The position numbers and the translations under genes were made by a program. Shown piece after piece: positions 45,714 to 54,757 of a stretch of DNA of 64,000 bases. This DNA is from CAYPKW01 sp964411425 (GTDB lineage Bacteria; Pseudomonadota; Alphaproteobacteria; Dongiales; Dongiaceae). Location of the stretch: positions 28,214 to 92,213 of the forward strand of contig CAYPKW010000004.1 of assembly GCA_964411425.1 (NCBI GenBank), in the 5' to 3' direction. The notes below the pieces were generated by a model. That model saw nothing but the letters and a program-made list of their open reading frames with translations. It searched no databases and was not told the origin of the DNA. Positions within the stretch are counted from its first letter, which is position 1. Each line of letters starts with the position of its first letter.

Positions 45714-47956
45714 TCACCCGATCACGTACACCGGGCTCGACCAGACGATGTTGCCATCCTCCTGGGTGAGTGAGACGTAGAGCGGGTTGTCGGCTCCCTT
45801 CCTCAGTGCAACCCGCCTTTCGAGCACGACCCGGCGGTGCGGGTTCTCGTCCGGCAGCCGGAAGACTCGAATGCGGCGGGCGATGCCGCCGGCCTCGAAG
45901 ACGACGTCATCGAGCCCGATGCGGGCCAGCGGCAACTCGGCCTTCACCAGGGCGGTGTCGATGGCGAGGGTGCCCGCCCGCGGGTCGTCGAGCCAGGCGT
46001 CGAAGCCGCCGAAGCCGCCGGTGGTGAGAGCGGTCCACTCAACGCGGCCGGGGGCGGTCTGCTCGAAGCGCTTGTCCAGGTTCCAGTGATTGATGGGGGC
46101 GAGGCGTTGGAACGCGTTGCCTTCGAGCGAGGCCCTGCCGTCCCAGATCGTCTGGCGGCCGCGGCCGCGATATTCCGAGCCCTCCCAGATCACGCGGATG
46201 CGGCGGCCGAGATCGGCCGCGCCGTATGGGCGCCAGGTTTCGAGGTTCGACAGGCCGTTGCGCAATTCGATCCGCTCAATGGGGGCGGAGGCGAGCGCCT
46301 CGACGCGGAACGAGACTTCATCGTCGGATGTGCGGATGATGTCGCCCATCATCGCCGACCGCACGGGCTCAGAGCGCGTCGGCCCGAGGTTCGGATCGTC
46401 GTCGAAGCGCTCGGCCGTGCCGGCGAAAACGACGGCCACATCGAGGATCATGCGGCAGCCGGTGGTCGCGTAGTGATGGCGGCGGCGCATGGCGTCCATG
46501 ATGCCGGCACGGGTGAGCGAGGGCGCGAGGATGCAGGTGAGGCCGCCGTAAGCGCCGAACAGGCTGGCGCCGGGATGGCTGGCGCCGGGGCGACCCTTGT
46601 GGCCGTCGGAGTTGGCAACGATGCCGACGCGGTAGCCCTCTTCGAGCGCGTCGCGCAGCAGCCATTCGAAGGTGCCCCAATCGGAATGGACCTCGACGGC
46701 GCGCTCGAGGCGGACGTCGTGCGCCATCTTGATGTCGGCGTAGCGGCCGCCGATATGGGCGAACACGAGACAGTCCTCGCCCTTGAGCGCGTTGAACAGA
46801 TCCTCGGCCGAGTGGGCGTCGCTGTCGACGTCGCCGCGGTCGTTCACCAGGGCGTGGCTGGAGCGCCGGATCGCCCGCCCCTCCTCCATGAACAGTACGT
46901 TGCGGTCGCCGCCGAGTCCGGTATTGCCCGACCATTCGTAGCCGGGGAAGACGACGAAGCGACCGTCCTCGTTGAATTCGCGGGTGAGATCGTTTAGGTG
47001 GCGCCAGAACGGCGTCGTCACCTGGAAGTCGTTGGCCTGATGGCTGGCAACATCGAGGAAGGCGCGGTCGCGCGCGAACAGGAACATGTCGCGCGCCGAG
47101 TTGGTGCCGATGGTCTCCTCCGACTGGCTGTGCAGGTCGCCCCAGTAGTGGCCGAGCGGCGCCGTTTCGGCGACGCGCAGCGGATTACTGACCGTGAGCG
47201 GCCGGCCGCTCTCGTCCGTGACCTCGACGACGAGATCGCCGGGGTGCCCGACGCCGAGACCGCCAATGTCGAGGCTGAAGCGGCCTGGCTCGAAGCGGGC
47301 GACCTCGGGCAGGCCGGCGACCGGCACCGACGGGCGCAAGCGCAGGACAACATCGCAGCGGTCGCTCGGATTGCCCCAGCGGTCCTCGCCCTTGACGTGC
47401 AGCGCGAAGGGTTGGCCTACGCGGCGCAGCGTGGGCAGCACGGCCTTCCAGCGCACGGGCACGCCGGACACGATGCGAATGGCGGGCGAGTCCGGCAGCT
47501 CGACGTAGTCATAGGCGGCGAAGGCGTCGACCAGAACCTTGAACTCGACGTGTCCTCGCAGAAGGTCTGCTGGCGCATGCCCGGGCTGCCGCGGCGCGGA
47601 TCGCCGAAGCGCACGGTGATGCGGTCGCCCTCGCGCAGGAAGCCGCGGACCACTTGGATGTAGAGCGTCTTGTCCCAGGGCCGGATGTTCTGCTTGCCGT
47701 GATAGTGGCAGGCCAGCATGGCACCGTTGGAGGCCTCGACCGTGACGTAGTTGGCCGCCGTGGGATCGTCGAGCTGGGGCTTGCCCATGTCGCTGGCGAA
47801 GCGCTGGACGACCTTGAGGCTGCCGGTATCGTCGATGCCGTAGTAGCCCGCCGTGTAGGTGAGCGTGAAGGACTGGAACGCGCCCGCTTCGAACGCGCCG
47901 GCGGGCTCAATGACGGCCCGGCCCATCCGCTCGGGCTGGTAGGTCGAAAGCGGCAT
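45714..47956 (-). pseudogene. DUF3604-family protein, disrupted by a -1 frameshift
   Basis: Two overlapping frames together encode one DUF3604-type protein of about 747 residues. The N-terminal part (from the ATG at 47956, MPLSTYQPERMG) reads to QQTFCED at about 47552. The continuation VEFKVLVDAFAAYDYVELPD and all downstream sequence lie in the other frame. Adding one C in GAGGAC(C)ACGTC at 47551-47553 would join them as CEDHVEFKV. The second part carries the PHP-like hallmark HYWGDLHSQSEE, then VVFPGYEWSGN, FAHIGGRYADI and NSDGHKGRPG, suggesting a metal-dependent hydrolase-like domain of unknown substrate. The lesion may be a true mutation or an assembly error. Both halves are otherwise well preserved, so any inactivation is recent. 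Confidence 0.82.
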
Positions 47957-48262
47957 GGCGGCTTTCGCTCCCGTGCGCTGGGCAGTCGCGGCCCTACCCT
48001 CTGCCGCCTCGCGCAGCAGCATGATAACGGATAAGCCATTGCGTGTATATCGGACCGCTGGAAGCCGAGCCGGTTCGTGCCACGCGGACAGCGGCTACCG
48101 CGCGGCGGCGATTGTCGGTTCCCCGCTGGCGCTGAAGGTCATAAAGGGTCGCTAGTGGCACCTCCCGGAAGCAGTCAGACCCTCACAGCACGTTCCAGTG
48201 GCAACCTCGAAGCGGACATTGATCGCCCTGACCGGTCCAAATCTCGTTTATGAGTACGCGCC

Positions 48263-48673
48263 CTAATCCAACACCTCGGCGCAGGCCGCCGTGAGCGCGC
48301 GTTGCTCGGGCTCGCCGATTTCCGTTCCGTTGAAGGCGACGCGCTCGTCCTCGAAGCGGAACTCCGCGATGCCGACGAACGCCTCCGGCTTGAACAGGGT
48401 CGAACTGGCCGGGATGCCGAAGCGCTCCTGGATGTCCACGGTGATGTCGATCGACACGATCTCCGGCAGTTCGAGGTCGCCGCCGCCGTCGAGGTCGGCC
48501 GGCGCCACCGGCCGCCCATGCACGTCGACGCCCGGCCGGTACTCGACCCCCGGCGCCGGGCGATGCTTGACAAGGCGGGCGCAGTCGGCCTCTGTAACGC
48601 GCAAGCCACCGTCGGCCGCAGCGGCCAGGCACGGCAGCAGCATCAGGGGGATACAGCGTATTATCGGGGCCAT
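48263..48673 (-). CDS. Small exported protein of unknown function
   Basis: 136 residues. Signal peptide about 1-20 (MAPIIRCIPLMLLPCLAAAADGG), with a possible cleavage after AAA. The mature part has two cysteines (in DCARLVKH and ACAEVLD) that could form a disulfide. It also has a well-ordered central DLDGGGDLELPEIVSIDITVDI segment, which I recall from small conserved alphaproteobacterial periplasmic proteins. No functional domain is recognised. It is followed by 240 bp of unremarkable noncoding DNA towards DUF3604 and is divergent from the purine permease, 68 bp away. Confidence 0.75.
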   Translation of the reverse strand: MAPIIRCIPLMLLPCLAAAADGGLRVTEADCARLVKHRPAPGVEYRPGVDVHGRPVAPADLDGGGDLELPEIVSIDITVDIQERFGIPASSTLFKPEAFVGIAEFRFEDERVAFNGTEIGEPEQRALTAACAEVLD

Positions 48674-48741
48674 GCGGCAGTCTTAAGCGCCGGGGGTTAA
48701 CAATCCGTCGCCGGCCGCGGGCGGCCTCGCCAGGGGGGCGC

Positions 48742-50031
48742 ATGCTGTCCGAATATTTTGGCTTCGCCGAGAACAAGACCAACCTGCGCACAGAGGTGAT
48801 CGCGGGGCTGACCACCTTCCTCACCATGGCGTACATCATCTTCGTCAATCCCGCCATCCTGTCGGAGGCCGGCATGGATCGCGGCGCGGTGTTCGTCGCC
48901 ACCTGCCTTGCAGCTGCCATCGGATCGGCGGCCATGGGGCTCTATGCCAACTACCCGGTGGCACTCGCCCCCGGCATGGGCCTCAACGCCTATTTCACCT
49001 ACGGCGTCGTGCTCGGCATGGGCCACAGCTGGCAAGTGGCCCTGGGGGCGGTGTTCCTGTCGGGCGTCCTGTTCCTCATTCTCAGCGTGACGCCGGTGCG
49101 GGAATACATCGTCAACCGCATCCCGCAGTCCCTGAAGATGGCCATCTCGGCCGGCATCGGGCTGTTCCTCGGCGTCATCGCGCTCAAGAACGCCGGTATC
49201 ATCGCCGCGCACCCGGCGACGCTGGTGACGCTCGGCGACCTCACCCAGCCGACCACGGTCTTGGCCGTCATCGGGTTCATCCTCATGGTGGCGCTCGACT
49301 ACAGAAGGGTTCCCGGCGCCATCATCATCGCCATATTGGCGGTGACGGCGGCGGGCGTGGCCCTCGGGCTGTCGCCCGGCGGCGGCATCGTGTCGCTGCC
49401 GCCCAGCATCGCACCCACGTTTCTGCAAATGGACCTTGCGGGCGCCTTCGACATCGGGCTCGTTACCATCGTTTTCGCCTTCCTGTTCGTCGACCTGTTC
49501 GACAACACCGGGACGCTGATCGGGGTCGCCCACCGCGCCGGCCTCATCAGGCCCGACGGGACCCTGCCGCGGCTGGGCCGCGCCCTCGTCTGCGACAGCG
49601 GCGCCGCCATGGTGGGCGCCGCGCTCGGCACGTCCACCACGACCAGCTACATCGAAAGCGCGGCCGGCGTAAAAGCGGGCGGACGCACCGGGATGACCGC
49701 AACCGTGGTCGCCGTGCTGTTCCTCCTCGCCCTGTTCTTCTCGCCGCTGGCGGGGCTGGTGCCGGCCTACGCCACGGCGCCGGCGCTGCTCTACGTCGCC
49801 TGCATCATGGCGCGCGGCATCGTCGAGATGGATTGGGAAGACGGCACCGAATACGTGCCCGGCGTGGTGACCGCGATCGCCATGCCGTTCACCTTCTCGA
49901 TCGCGCACGGCATCGCGTTCGGATTCATTACCTATGCCGGCGTGAAGCTCTTCGCCGGGCGGTTCGCCGACCTCAACGCGGCCGTCGTCGTGCTAGCCGC
50001 CGCCTTCATCGTCAAGTTCGCGTTGCTTTGA
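48742..50031 (+). CDS. NCS2 nucleobase permease (guanine/hypoxanthine type)
   Basis: 429-residue inner-membrane proton symporter, about 12-14 helices. The N-terminus LSEYFGFAENKTNLRTEVIAGLTTFLTMAYIIFVNP is diagnostic of the AzgA/GhxP branch of NCS2, which takes up hypoxanthine, guanine or adenine. Further family motifs: GLNAYFTYGVV, FVDLFDNTGTLIGVAHRAGL, and GTSTTTSYIESAAGVKAGGRTG. The exact base specificity cannot be read. No purine riboswitch is seen in the short upstream gap. Confidence 0.9.
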   Translation: MLSEYFGFAENKTNLRTEVIAGLTTFLTMAYIIFVNPAILSEAGMDRGAVFVATCLAAAIGSAAMGLYANYPVALAPGMGLNAYFTYGVVLGMGHSWQVALGAVFLSGVLFLILSVTPVREYIVNRIPQSLKMAISAGIGLFLGVIALKNAGIIAAHPATLVTLGDLTQPTTVLAVIGFILMVALDYRRVPGAIIIAILAVTAAGVALGLSPGGGIVSLPPSIAPTFLQMDLAGAFDIGLVTIVFAFLFVDLFDNTGTLIGVAHRAGLIRPDGTLPRLGRALVCDSGAAMVGAALGTSTTTSYIESAAGVKAGGRTGMTATVVAVLFLLALFFSPLAGLVPAYATAPALLYVACIMARGIVEMDWEDGTEYVPGVVTAIAMPFTFSIAHGIAFGFITYAGVKLFAGRFADLNAAVVVLAAAFIVKFALL

Positions 50032-50084
50032 ACTTGCGCGCGAGCCGGTCGGCGCAAGCGGCCGCCGCCGCTTGACTTTTCGAC

Positions 50085-50113
50085 GTGACAGGGCGGGCGA
50101 AACTCCGTAGGAT
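50085..50113 (+). promoter_or_regulatory. Promoter candidate for a small RNA
   Basis: GTGACA (50085-50090), a 17-bp spacer, and TAGGAT (50108-50113), 54 bp after the permease stop codon. The expected start of transcription is near 50120, and no credible protein-coding gene follows before the terminator at 50243. Confidence 0.5.
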
Positions 50114-50119
50114 TGAGGC

Positions 50120-50280
50120 GCGGAAAGGGACTTCGGCGGAGTCCGTTCCGCCGCGGCCCAAGTTCAGGGAGAACAACGGGAGACGTTGCGACCTCGGAGC
50201 AACAGCTTCGAGCAATCTCGGAAAAATCTCTGGCAAGCGCTTCGGCAAGCCTCGCTTTCGCAGGGCTTGCCGAATTTTTT
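50120..50280 (+). ncRNA. Candidate small RNA of about 160 nt
   Basis: An intergenic unit with its own promoter-like sequence and a strong intrinsic terminator. Predicted pieces: a 5' hairpin in which GCGGAA (50120-50125) pairs with TTCCGC (50146-50151) and GGACT (50128-50132) with AGTCC (50140-50144); a second hairpin GTTGC / GCAAC (50185-50189 and 50199-50203); a purine-rich single-stranded stretch around 50210-50230; and the terminator hairpin. I could not match it to tmRNA, RNase P RNA, SRP RNA or 6S RNA by eye. It could also be the processed 3' UTR of the permease transcript. Confidence 0.5.
50243..50280 (+). terminator. Strong intrinsic terminator
   Basis: Perfect 9-bp stem CGGCAAGCC / GGCTTGCCG with a 12-nt loop, followed by AATTTTTT. 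It ends the candidate small RNA and any permease read-through. Convergent with tag, 58 bp before its stop codon. Confidence 0.8.
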
Positions 50281-50337
50281 GCCGGCAATGAGTCGAGACG
50301 CGAGATGAGGAGGTCCTAATAAGATATTGGCATTAAA
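50281..50337. other. AT-rich junction between the small-RNA terminator and tag
   Basis: Short noncoding stretch with an unusually AT-rich end (AATAAGATATTGGCATTAAA) in a GC-rich genome; nothing coding is seen. Confidence 0.5.
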
Positions 50338-50889
50338 TTACTTTTTCTTCTTCTTGATTGTCATCCACGGCGGATTCAGGCGGGCGATCTTGCGATAGAC
50401 CGGGCAGCCGGGCCGGTGCGTTCCGGCGAGGTAACCGATGCTCATCAGGAACTCGCCGACTATTTCGCCGCCCGTGAACACGAAGCTGTTGCGGAAAAGC
50501 CTCACCCACTCGCGTCTCGCCCGCGGGTGGTGGGCGGCAATCCAGCCCGCGAACGATCCGAAGGCCGGGCGCAGCCCCTGGATGCGGCGGGCGTTCTCGA
50601 TGGCGGCGTTGACCTTGAGCCGATTGCGGATGATGCCGGCGTCGGCAAGCAGCCGCGCCCGGTCCTCGGCGCCGTACGCCGCGACGCGGTCGATGTCGAA
50701 ATTGTGGAACGCGGCACGAAACGCGGCGCGTTTCTTCAGCACCGTGAGCCAGTTCAATCCTGCCTGGTTGATTTCGAGCACGAGGCGCTCGAAGAGCACA
50801 TCGTCGTCCTCGACCGGATAGCCGTACTCGCGATCGTGATAAGGCCCGTGCCAAGGGTCGCCCGGCGCCACGTCGCAATAGCTGGCCAT
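50338..50889 (-). CDS. tag: DNA-3-methyladenine glycosylase I
   Basis: Base-excision repair enzyme that removes 3-methyladenine from alkylated DNA. 183 residues. The zinc-binding residues of the Tag family are preserved: Cys5, His18 (GPYHDREYG), His158 and Cys162 (THRPGC, spacing H-x3-C). The aromatic FERLVLEINQAGLNW pocket helix and FVFTGGEIVGEFLMS are present. The C-terminus ends in five lysines (MTIKKKKK), encoded by an A-rich run in a GC-rich gene, which is odd and may reflect slippage or fusion with AT-rich flanking DNA. Three bases separate it from the DUF1467 gene. Confidence 0.94.
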   Translation of the reverse strand: MASYCDVAPGDPWHGPYHDREYGYPVEDDDVLFERLVLEINQAGLNWLTVLKKRAAFRAAFHNFDIDRVAAYGAEDRARLLADAGIIRNRLKVNAAIENARRIQGLRPAFGSFAGWIAAHHPRARREWVRLFRNSFVFTGGEIVGEFLMSIGYLAGTHRPGCPVYRKIARLNPPWMTIKKKKK

Positions 50890-50892
50890 GCC

Positions 50893-51129
50893 TCAAGGGA
50901 CCCTGAACGAAACGAGATCGGATCTGGCGACGAAAAACACGACCAGCCAGATCGCGAGCGAGATGCCGGTAGTGGCGAGCGCCTTCTGCCATAGGTAGGG
51001 ATGGATGGGCGCGCTGGAGGCGTGTCCCTCCCGCGGGCGGTCCGGCACCTCGACCCGCCAGGGCAGCACCGCGAACAGCACGACCCACCAGATCAGGAAA
51101 TAGACGAACAGGCCGGAGAGCCAACCCAT
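50893..51129 (-). CDS. DUF1467-family small membrane protein
   Basis: 78 residues, two membrane helices (about 3-23 and 50-68), starting GLFVYFLIWWVVLFAVLPWRVEVP, the DUF1467 signature. Function unknown, but the gene sits between mce and proS in many alphaproteobacteria. Its ATG directly abuts the mce stop codon, so it is cotranslated with mce. In this genome the expected proS neighbour lies about 7 kb away behind accessory DNA. Confidence 0.88.
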   Translation of the reverse strand: MGWLSGLFVYFLIWWVVLFAVLPWRVEVPDRPREGHASSAPIHPYLWQKALATTGISLAIWLVVFFVARSDLVSFRVP

Positions 51130-51534
51130 CTATGCCTGCTCCAGCTCGATGAGGGTGCCGCAAAAGTCCTTGGGATGGAGAAACAGCACCGGTTTTCCGT
51201 GCGCGCCGATCCTGGGTTCGCCGTCGCCCAGGACGCGCGCTCCCTTGGCCTTGAGCGCGGCGCCGGCGGCCGCGATGTCCGCCACCTCGAAGCACAAGTG
51301 GTGCACGCCGCCGGATGGATTGCGCGCGAGGAACCCGGCGATCGGCGAAGCATCGCCCAAGGGATGCAGCAGCTCGACCTTGGCGTTGGGCAAGTCCACG
51401 AACACCACGGTGACGCCGTGCGCCGGCTGGTCGACCGGCGCCGAGACCTTGGCGCCCAGCGTGCCGGCGTAGAGCCTCGCGGCCGCCGCCAGGTCGGGCA
51501 CCGCGATGGCGACATGGTTGAGCCGACCGATCAT
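51130..51534 (-). CDS. mce: Methylmalonyl-CoA epimerase
   Basis: Interconverts the two methylmalonyl-CoA epimers in the propionyl-CoA route. 134 residues, glyoxalase/VOC fold. Motifs: LNHVAIAVPDLAAAARLY with the metal His, GVHHLCFEV, and LHPKDFCGTLIELEQ with the catalytic Glu. Located between rnj and DUF1467, the standard context; no mutase genes are nearby. Confidence 0.94.
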   Translation of the reverse strand: MIGRLNHVAIAVPDLAAAARLYAGTLGAKVSAPVDQPAHGVTVVFVDLPNAKVELLHPLGDASPIAGFLARNPSGGVHHLCFEVADIAAAGAALKAKGARVLGDGEPRIGAHGKPVLFLHPKDFCGTLIELEQA

Positions 51535-51567
51535 GGATGCTCCGCCTATAGCACGTTTCAGCAGCCC

Positions 51568-53229
51568 CTACACCCGCACCACATGGATGTCGGTCACCGG
51601 CTTCTTGCCGCTCATCTCGCGCAGCGCGCGGCGCGCCGCCCGACGGGCCGCCTCTCTCACCGCGTCGTCGTCGGCCCGGGCGCGCTCCGACAGTTGGCCG
51701 AGCGCGGCCCGGAGTGCCGCCGCCACGACGCCCCGCGCCGCCGCTTCGCCGTCCGGGCCGACGAGACCCTGCAACGTGACCAGAGGCTCGCCCAGCAGCC
51801 GGCCGTCGCGGCCCATCACCACGGTGGCGACCACCGCGCCGTTGAAGGCGAGCCGATGGCGAGTCTTCAGGATCGGCCCGTCCAGCGGCACGAGTCTCGT
51901 GCCATCGAGGCCGAGCCGACCGGCACGCACCTCGCCCACCGCCTCGGCCGGCCCCGGCGCCAGGCGGATCACCATGCCGTTGGCCGGTACCAGCGCCGCC
52001 GGCACCTGGCACTCCTCGGCCAAACGCGCATGGGCCGTCATGTGGCGCAGCTCGCCATGCACCGGCACGGCGACCCGCGGGCGCACCCACTGGTACATGG
52101 CGGCAAGCTCGTCCCGCGCCGGATGGCCCGAGACATGGACGAAGTGGTCCTTCTCGTGCACCACCTCGACGCCGAGGCGGGCGAGATCGTTGTGCAGCCG
52201 GCCGATCGATTGCTCGTTGCCGGGGATGATGCGCGACGAGAAGATCGCGGCGTCGCCCTTCTCCAGCAGCACGCTCGGGTGGTCGGCGCGCGCGATGCGG
52301 GCCAAGGCGGAGCGCGGTTCGCCCTGGCTGCCGGTGCAGATCATGAGTACTTCCTCGCGCGGCAGATAGCCCACGTCGTGCTCGGTGACAAATTCCGGCA
52401 TGTCGTCGAGATACCCGGTGTCGCGCGCCGCCTTCTCGATCCGCCACAGCGAGCGGCCGACCAGCGCGGGGCGGCGGGCGTGCGCCTCGGCGATCCGGGC
52501 GATCGTCTTGAGCCGCGCCACATTGCTGGCAAAGCAGGCGACGGCGACGCGGCCGCGGAAGCGGCCCACCAGCCCGTGCAGGCTGTCGTAGAGCGCGCTC
52601 TCCGAGCCGCTCTCGCCCGGCACCAGCGCGTTCGTGGAATCGCACACCATCGCCAGCACGCCCTCGGCGCCGAGGCGGCGCAACGCGGCCTCGTCGGCCG
52701 GCGCGCCCACCACCGGATCAGGGTCGAGCTTCCAGTCGCCGGTATGCAGCACGGTGCCGAGCGGGGTCCGGATCACGACGGCGTTCGGCTCCGGAATCGA
52801 ATGGGTGAGCGTGATCAGCTCGAGATCGAACGGACCCACCCTGAAGCGGCCGGACAGCGGCACCTCGGTGACCATCGCGTCGCGCTGCAAGCCGGCCTCG
52901 TGCAGTTTCGGGCGCAGCACGGCGGCGGTGAACGCGGTCGCGTAGATGGGGCAGCGCAGCCGCGGCCACAGATGGGCGACCGCGCCGATGTGGTCCTCGT
53001 GCGCGTGCGTCAACACCAGCCCGGCCAGGTCCTCGCGCCGGTCGGCGATGAAGGTGGGATCGGGCATGATCAGCTCGATCCCCGGCGTGGCGCCGTTGCC
53101 GAAGGTGACCCCCAAATCGATCATCAGCCACTTGCCCGCGTGGCCGTAGAGGTTGAGGTTCATGCCGATCTCGCCGGCCCCGCCGAGCGCAAGGAACAGA
53201 AGCTCGTCGGCGCCGGGCCGCCCTATCAT
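51568..53229 (-). CDS. rnj: Ribonuclease J
   Basis: 5'-3' exo- and endoribonuclease of RNA maturation and decay. 553 residues. The metallo-beta-lactamase zinc motif HAHEDHIG starts at His75. The HTGDWKLDPDPV, CDSTN, ICTGSQGEPRSAL and VSGHPARDEL motifs of the beta-CASP RNase J family are in order, followed by the C-terminal dimerisation region. The start overlaps the coaX stop by four bases. Confidence 0.96.
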   Translation of the reverse strand: MIGRPGADELLFLALGGAGEIGMNLNLYGHAGKWLMIDLGVTFGNGATPGIELIMPDPTFIADRREDLAGLVLTHAHEDHIGAVAHLWPRLRCPIYATAFTAAVLRPKLHEAGLQRDAMVTEVPLSGRFRVGPFDLELITLTHSIPEPNAVVIRTPLGTVLHTGDWKLDPDPVVGAPADEAALRRLGAEGVLAMVCDSTNALVPGESGSESALYDSLHGLVGRFRGRVAVACFASNVARLKTIARIAEAHARRPALVGRSLWRIEKAARDTGYLDDMPEFVTEHDVGYLPREEVLMICTGSQGEPRSALARIARADHPSVLLEKGDAAIFSSRIIPGNEQSIGRLHNDLARLGVEVVHEKDHFVHVSGHPARDELAAMYQWVRPRVAVPVHGELRHMTAHARLAEECQVPAALVPANGMVIRLAPGPAEAVGEVRAGRLGLDGTRLVPLDGPILKTRHRLAFNGAVVATVVMGRDGRLLGEPLVTLQGLVGPDGEAAARGVVAAALRAALGQLSERARADDDAVREAARRAARRALREMSGKKPVTDIHVVRV

Positions 53230-54002
53230 GGACGGGCGCGGTTCAAGTCGTAGATCGCGGCGAGGCCGCGCAACGTGAGCTCGCCGTCCACCCGGTCGAT
53301 GACGCCGGTGGCGCCCTGGAACATGGCGGCGAGGCCGCCCGTCGCCACCACGCCCATGGGGGCGCCGTACTCGGCACGGATGCGCGCCACCAGGCCCTCG
53401 ACCAGTCCGACGTAGCCCCAGAACACGCCGGACTGCATGGCGGTGACGGTGCTGCCGCCGATGACGCGATCCGGGCGCCGGATGGCCACGCCGGGCAGCT
53501 TGGCCGCTGCCATGCGCAGCGCCTCAAGCGACAGATGGATGCCAGGCGCGATCACGCCGCCGGCGTAGTTGCCGTCGCGGTCGATCACGTCGAACGTGGT
53601 CGCGGTGCCGAAATCGACCACGATGAGCGGCGCGCCGTAGAGCTTGCGCGCCGCCGCGACGTTGACGATGCGGTCGGCGCCGACGTCCTCGGGCCGGTCG
53701 ATGACGGCCTTGACGCCGGTCTCGACGCCGTCCTCGCCCACCACCAGCGCCGCGCACCCGAAGTAGCGCTTGGTAAGGGTCTTCAGGCTGAACAGCGCCT
53801 CCGGCACGACGGTGGCGAGGATGGCGGCGTCGATCCGGCCGCGATCGACGCCCGAGATCGACATGAGCTGGGTGAGCCACACGGCATATTCGTCGGCGGT
53901 GCGCCGGGGGTCGGTCGAGAGCCGCCAGGTGCCCTCGATCCGCGACCCGTCGAACACCGCGAAGACCACATTGGTGTTGCCGCAGTCGATGGCGAGCAGC
54001 AT
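53226..54002 (-). CDS. coaX: Type III pantothenate kinase
   Basis: First step of coenzyme A synthesis. 258 residues from the ATG at 54002, which shares its A with the birA stop (TGATG); the longer frame upstream is a shadow of birA. ASKHA-fold motifs: AIDCGNTNVVFAVFDG (phosphate loop), GADRIVNVAAA, VDFGTATTFDVID, and GGLAAMF. Confidence 0.96.
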   Translation of the reverse strand: MLLAIDCGNTNVVFAVFDGSRIEGTWRLSTDPRRTADEYAVWLTQLMSISGVDRGRIDAAILATVVPEALFSLKTLTKRYFGCAALVVGEDGVETGVKAVIDRPEDVGADRIVNVAAARKLYGAPLIVVDFGTATTFDVIDRDGNYAGGVIAPGIHLSLEALRMAAAKLPGVAIRRPDRVIGGSTVTAMQSGVFWGYVGLVEGLVARIRAEYGAPMGVVATGGLAAMFQGATGVIDRVDGELTLRGLAAIYDLNRARP

Positions 54003-54757
54003 CACAGTCCCGGATAGAAAACGTCGCCGGCGGCGACGATGCGCCGCCGGCCGCCCGGCAGCTCCACGGCGATGGCGCCGCCGTCGTCGAGGGCGGCGAA
54101 GCGGCCCGTCACCGTCTCGCGCTCGAGGTGCACCGCGATCGGCTCGCCGAGGCCGCAGGCCCGAGCGAGCCAGGCGCGCCGCACGGGCTCGAACCCCTCC
54201 TGGAGCCAGCGCCGGCGCCATGGCAGGAACTGGCCGGCGAACGCCGCCAGCACCTCGCCGGCCTCGGTATGCGCGCCCTCGGCCGCGAGCGAGGTGGCGG
54301 GATAGGGCGTGTCCGGCGGGGAACTGGTCACGTTGACGCCGAGCCCTAGGATGAGGAAGTCGAGATGCCCGCCGGCGCCGGCGGCCTCGAGCAGGATGCC
54401 GGCCAGCTTGGCGCGCCGCACCAGCACGTCGTTCGGCCATTTGACCTGCGCCGGCCGCGCCATTTCGGGCAACAGCGGGTCGATCGCCTCGACGAGTGCC
54501 AGGCCGGCGACGAAGCCCAATTGCGCCGCCGCCGCCGGCGCGCAAGCCGGCCGCAACAGAAGCGACAGGTAGAGGTTGCCCGGCGGCGACTCCCAGTTCC
54601 GGCCGCGCCGCCCGCGCCCGGCGCTTTGCCGCGCAGCCCAGACGAGCGTGCCTTCGGGCGCGCCGGCGGCCGCCCGCCGGCGTGCCTCCTCGTTCGTGCT
54701 GTCGACCTCGTCGAGCGCGACCGGGCGAAAGAACGGCGGCAGGCCCGGGACCATCAT
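54002..54757 (-). CDS. birA: Biotin-[acetyl-CoA-carboxylase] ligase, without DNA-binding domain
   Basis: Attaches biotin to carboxylase carrier proteins. 251 residues from the ATG at 54757, in an ATGA overlap with nuoN. Catalytic motifs: DSTNEEARRRA, the biotin loop GRGRRGRNW, and VKWPNDVLV. The N-terminal winged-helix repressor domain of E. coli BirA is missing, so this is a ligase only. The usual nuoN-birA-coaX-rnj order is kept. Confidence 0.95.
   Translation of the reverse strand: MMVPGLPPFFRPVALDEVDSTNEEARRRAAAGAPEGTLVWAARQSAGRGRRGRNWESPPGNLYLSLLLRPACAPAAAAQLGFVAGLALVEAIDPLLPEMARPAQVKWPNDVLVRRAKLAGILLEAAGAGGHLDFLILGLGVNVTSSPPDTPYPATSLAAEGAHTEAGEVLAAFAGQFLPWRRRWLQEGFEPVRRAWLARACGLGEPIAVHLERETVTGRFAALDDGGAIAVELPGGRRRIVAAGDVFYPGL

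Noticed and set aside
50085..50319. Two 68-residue open frames in the gap before tag
   Set aside because: They lack ribosome sites and overlap a terminator hairpin with a T run; the candidate RNA explains the region better.
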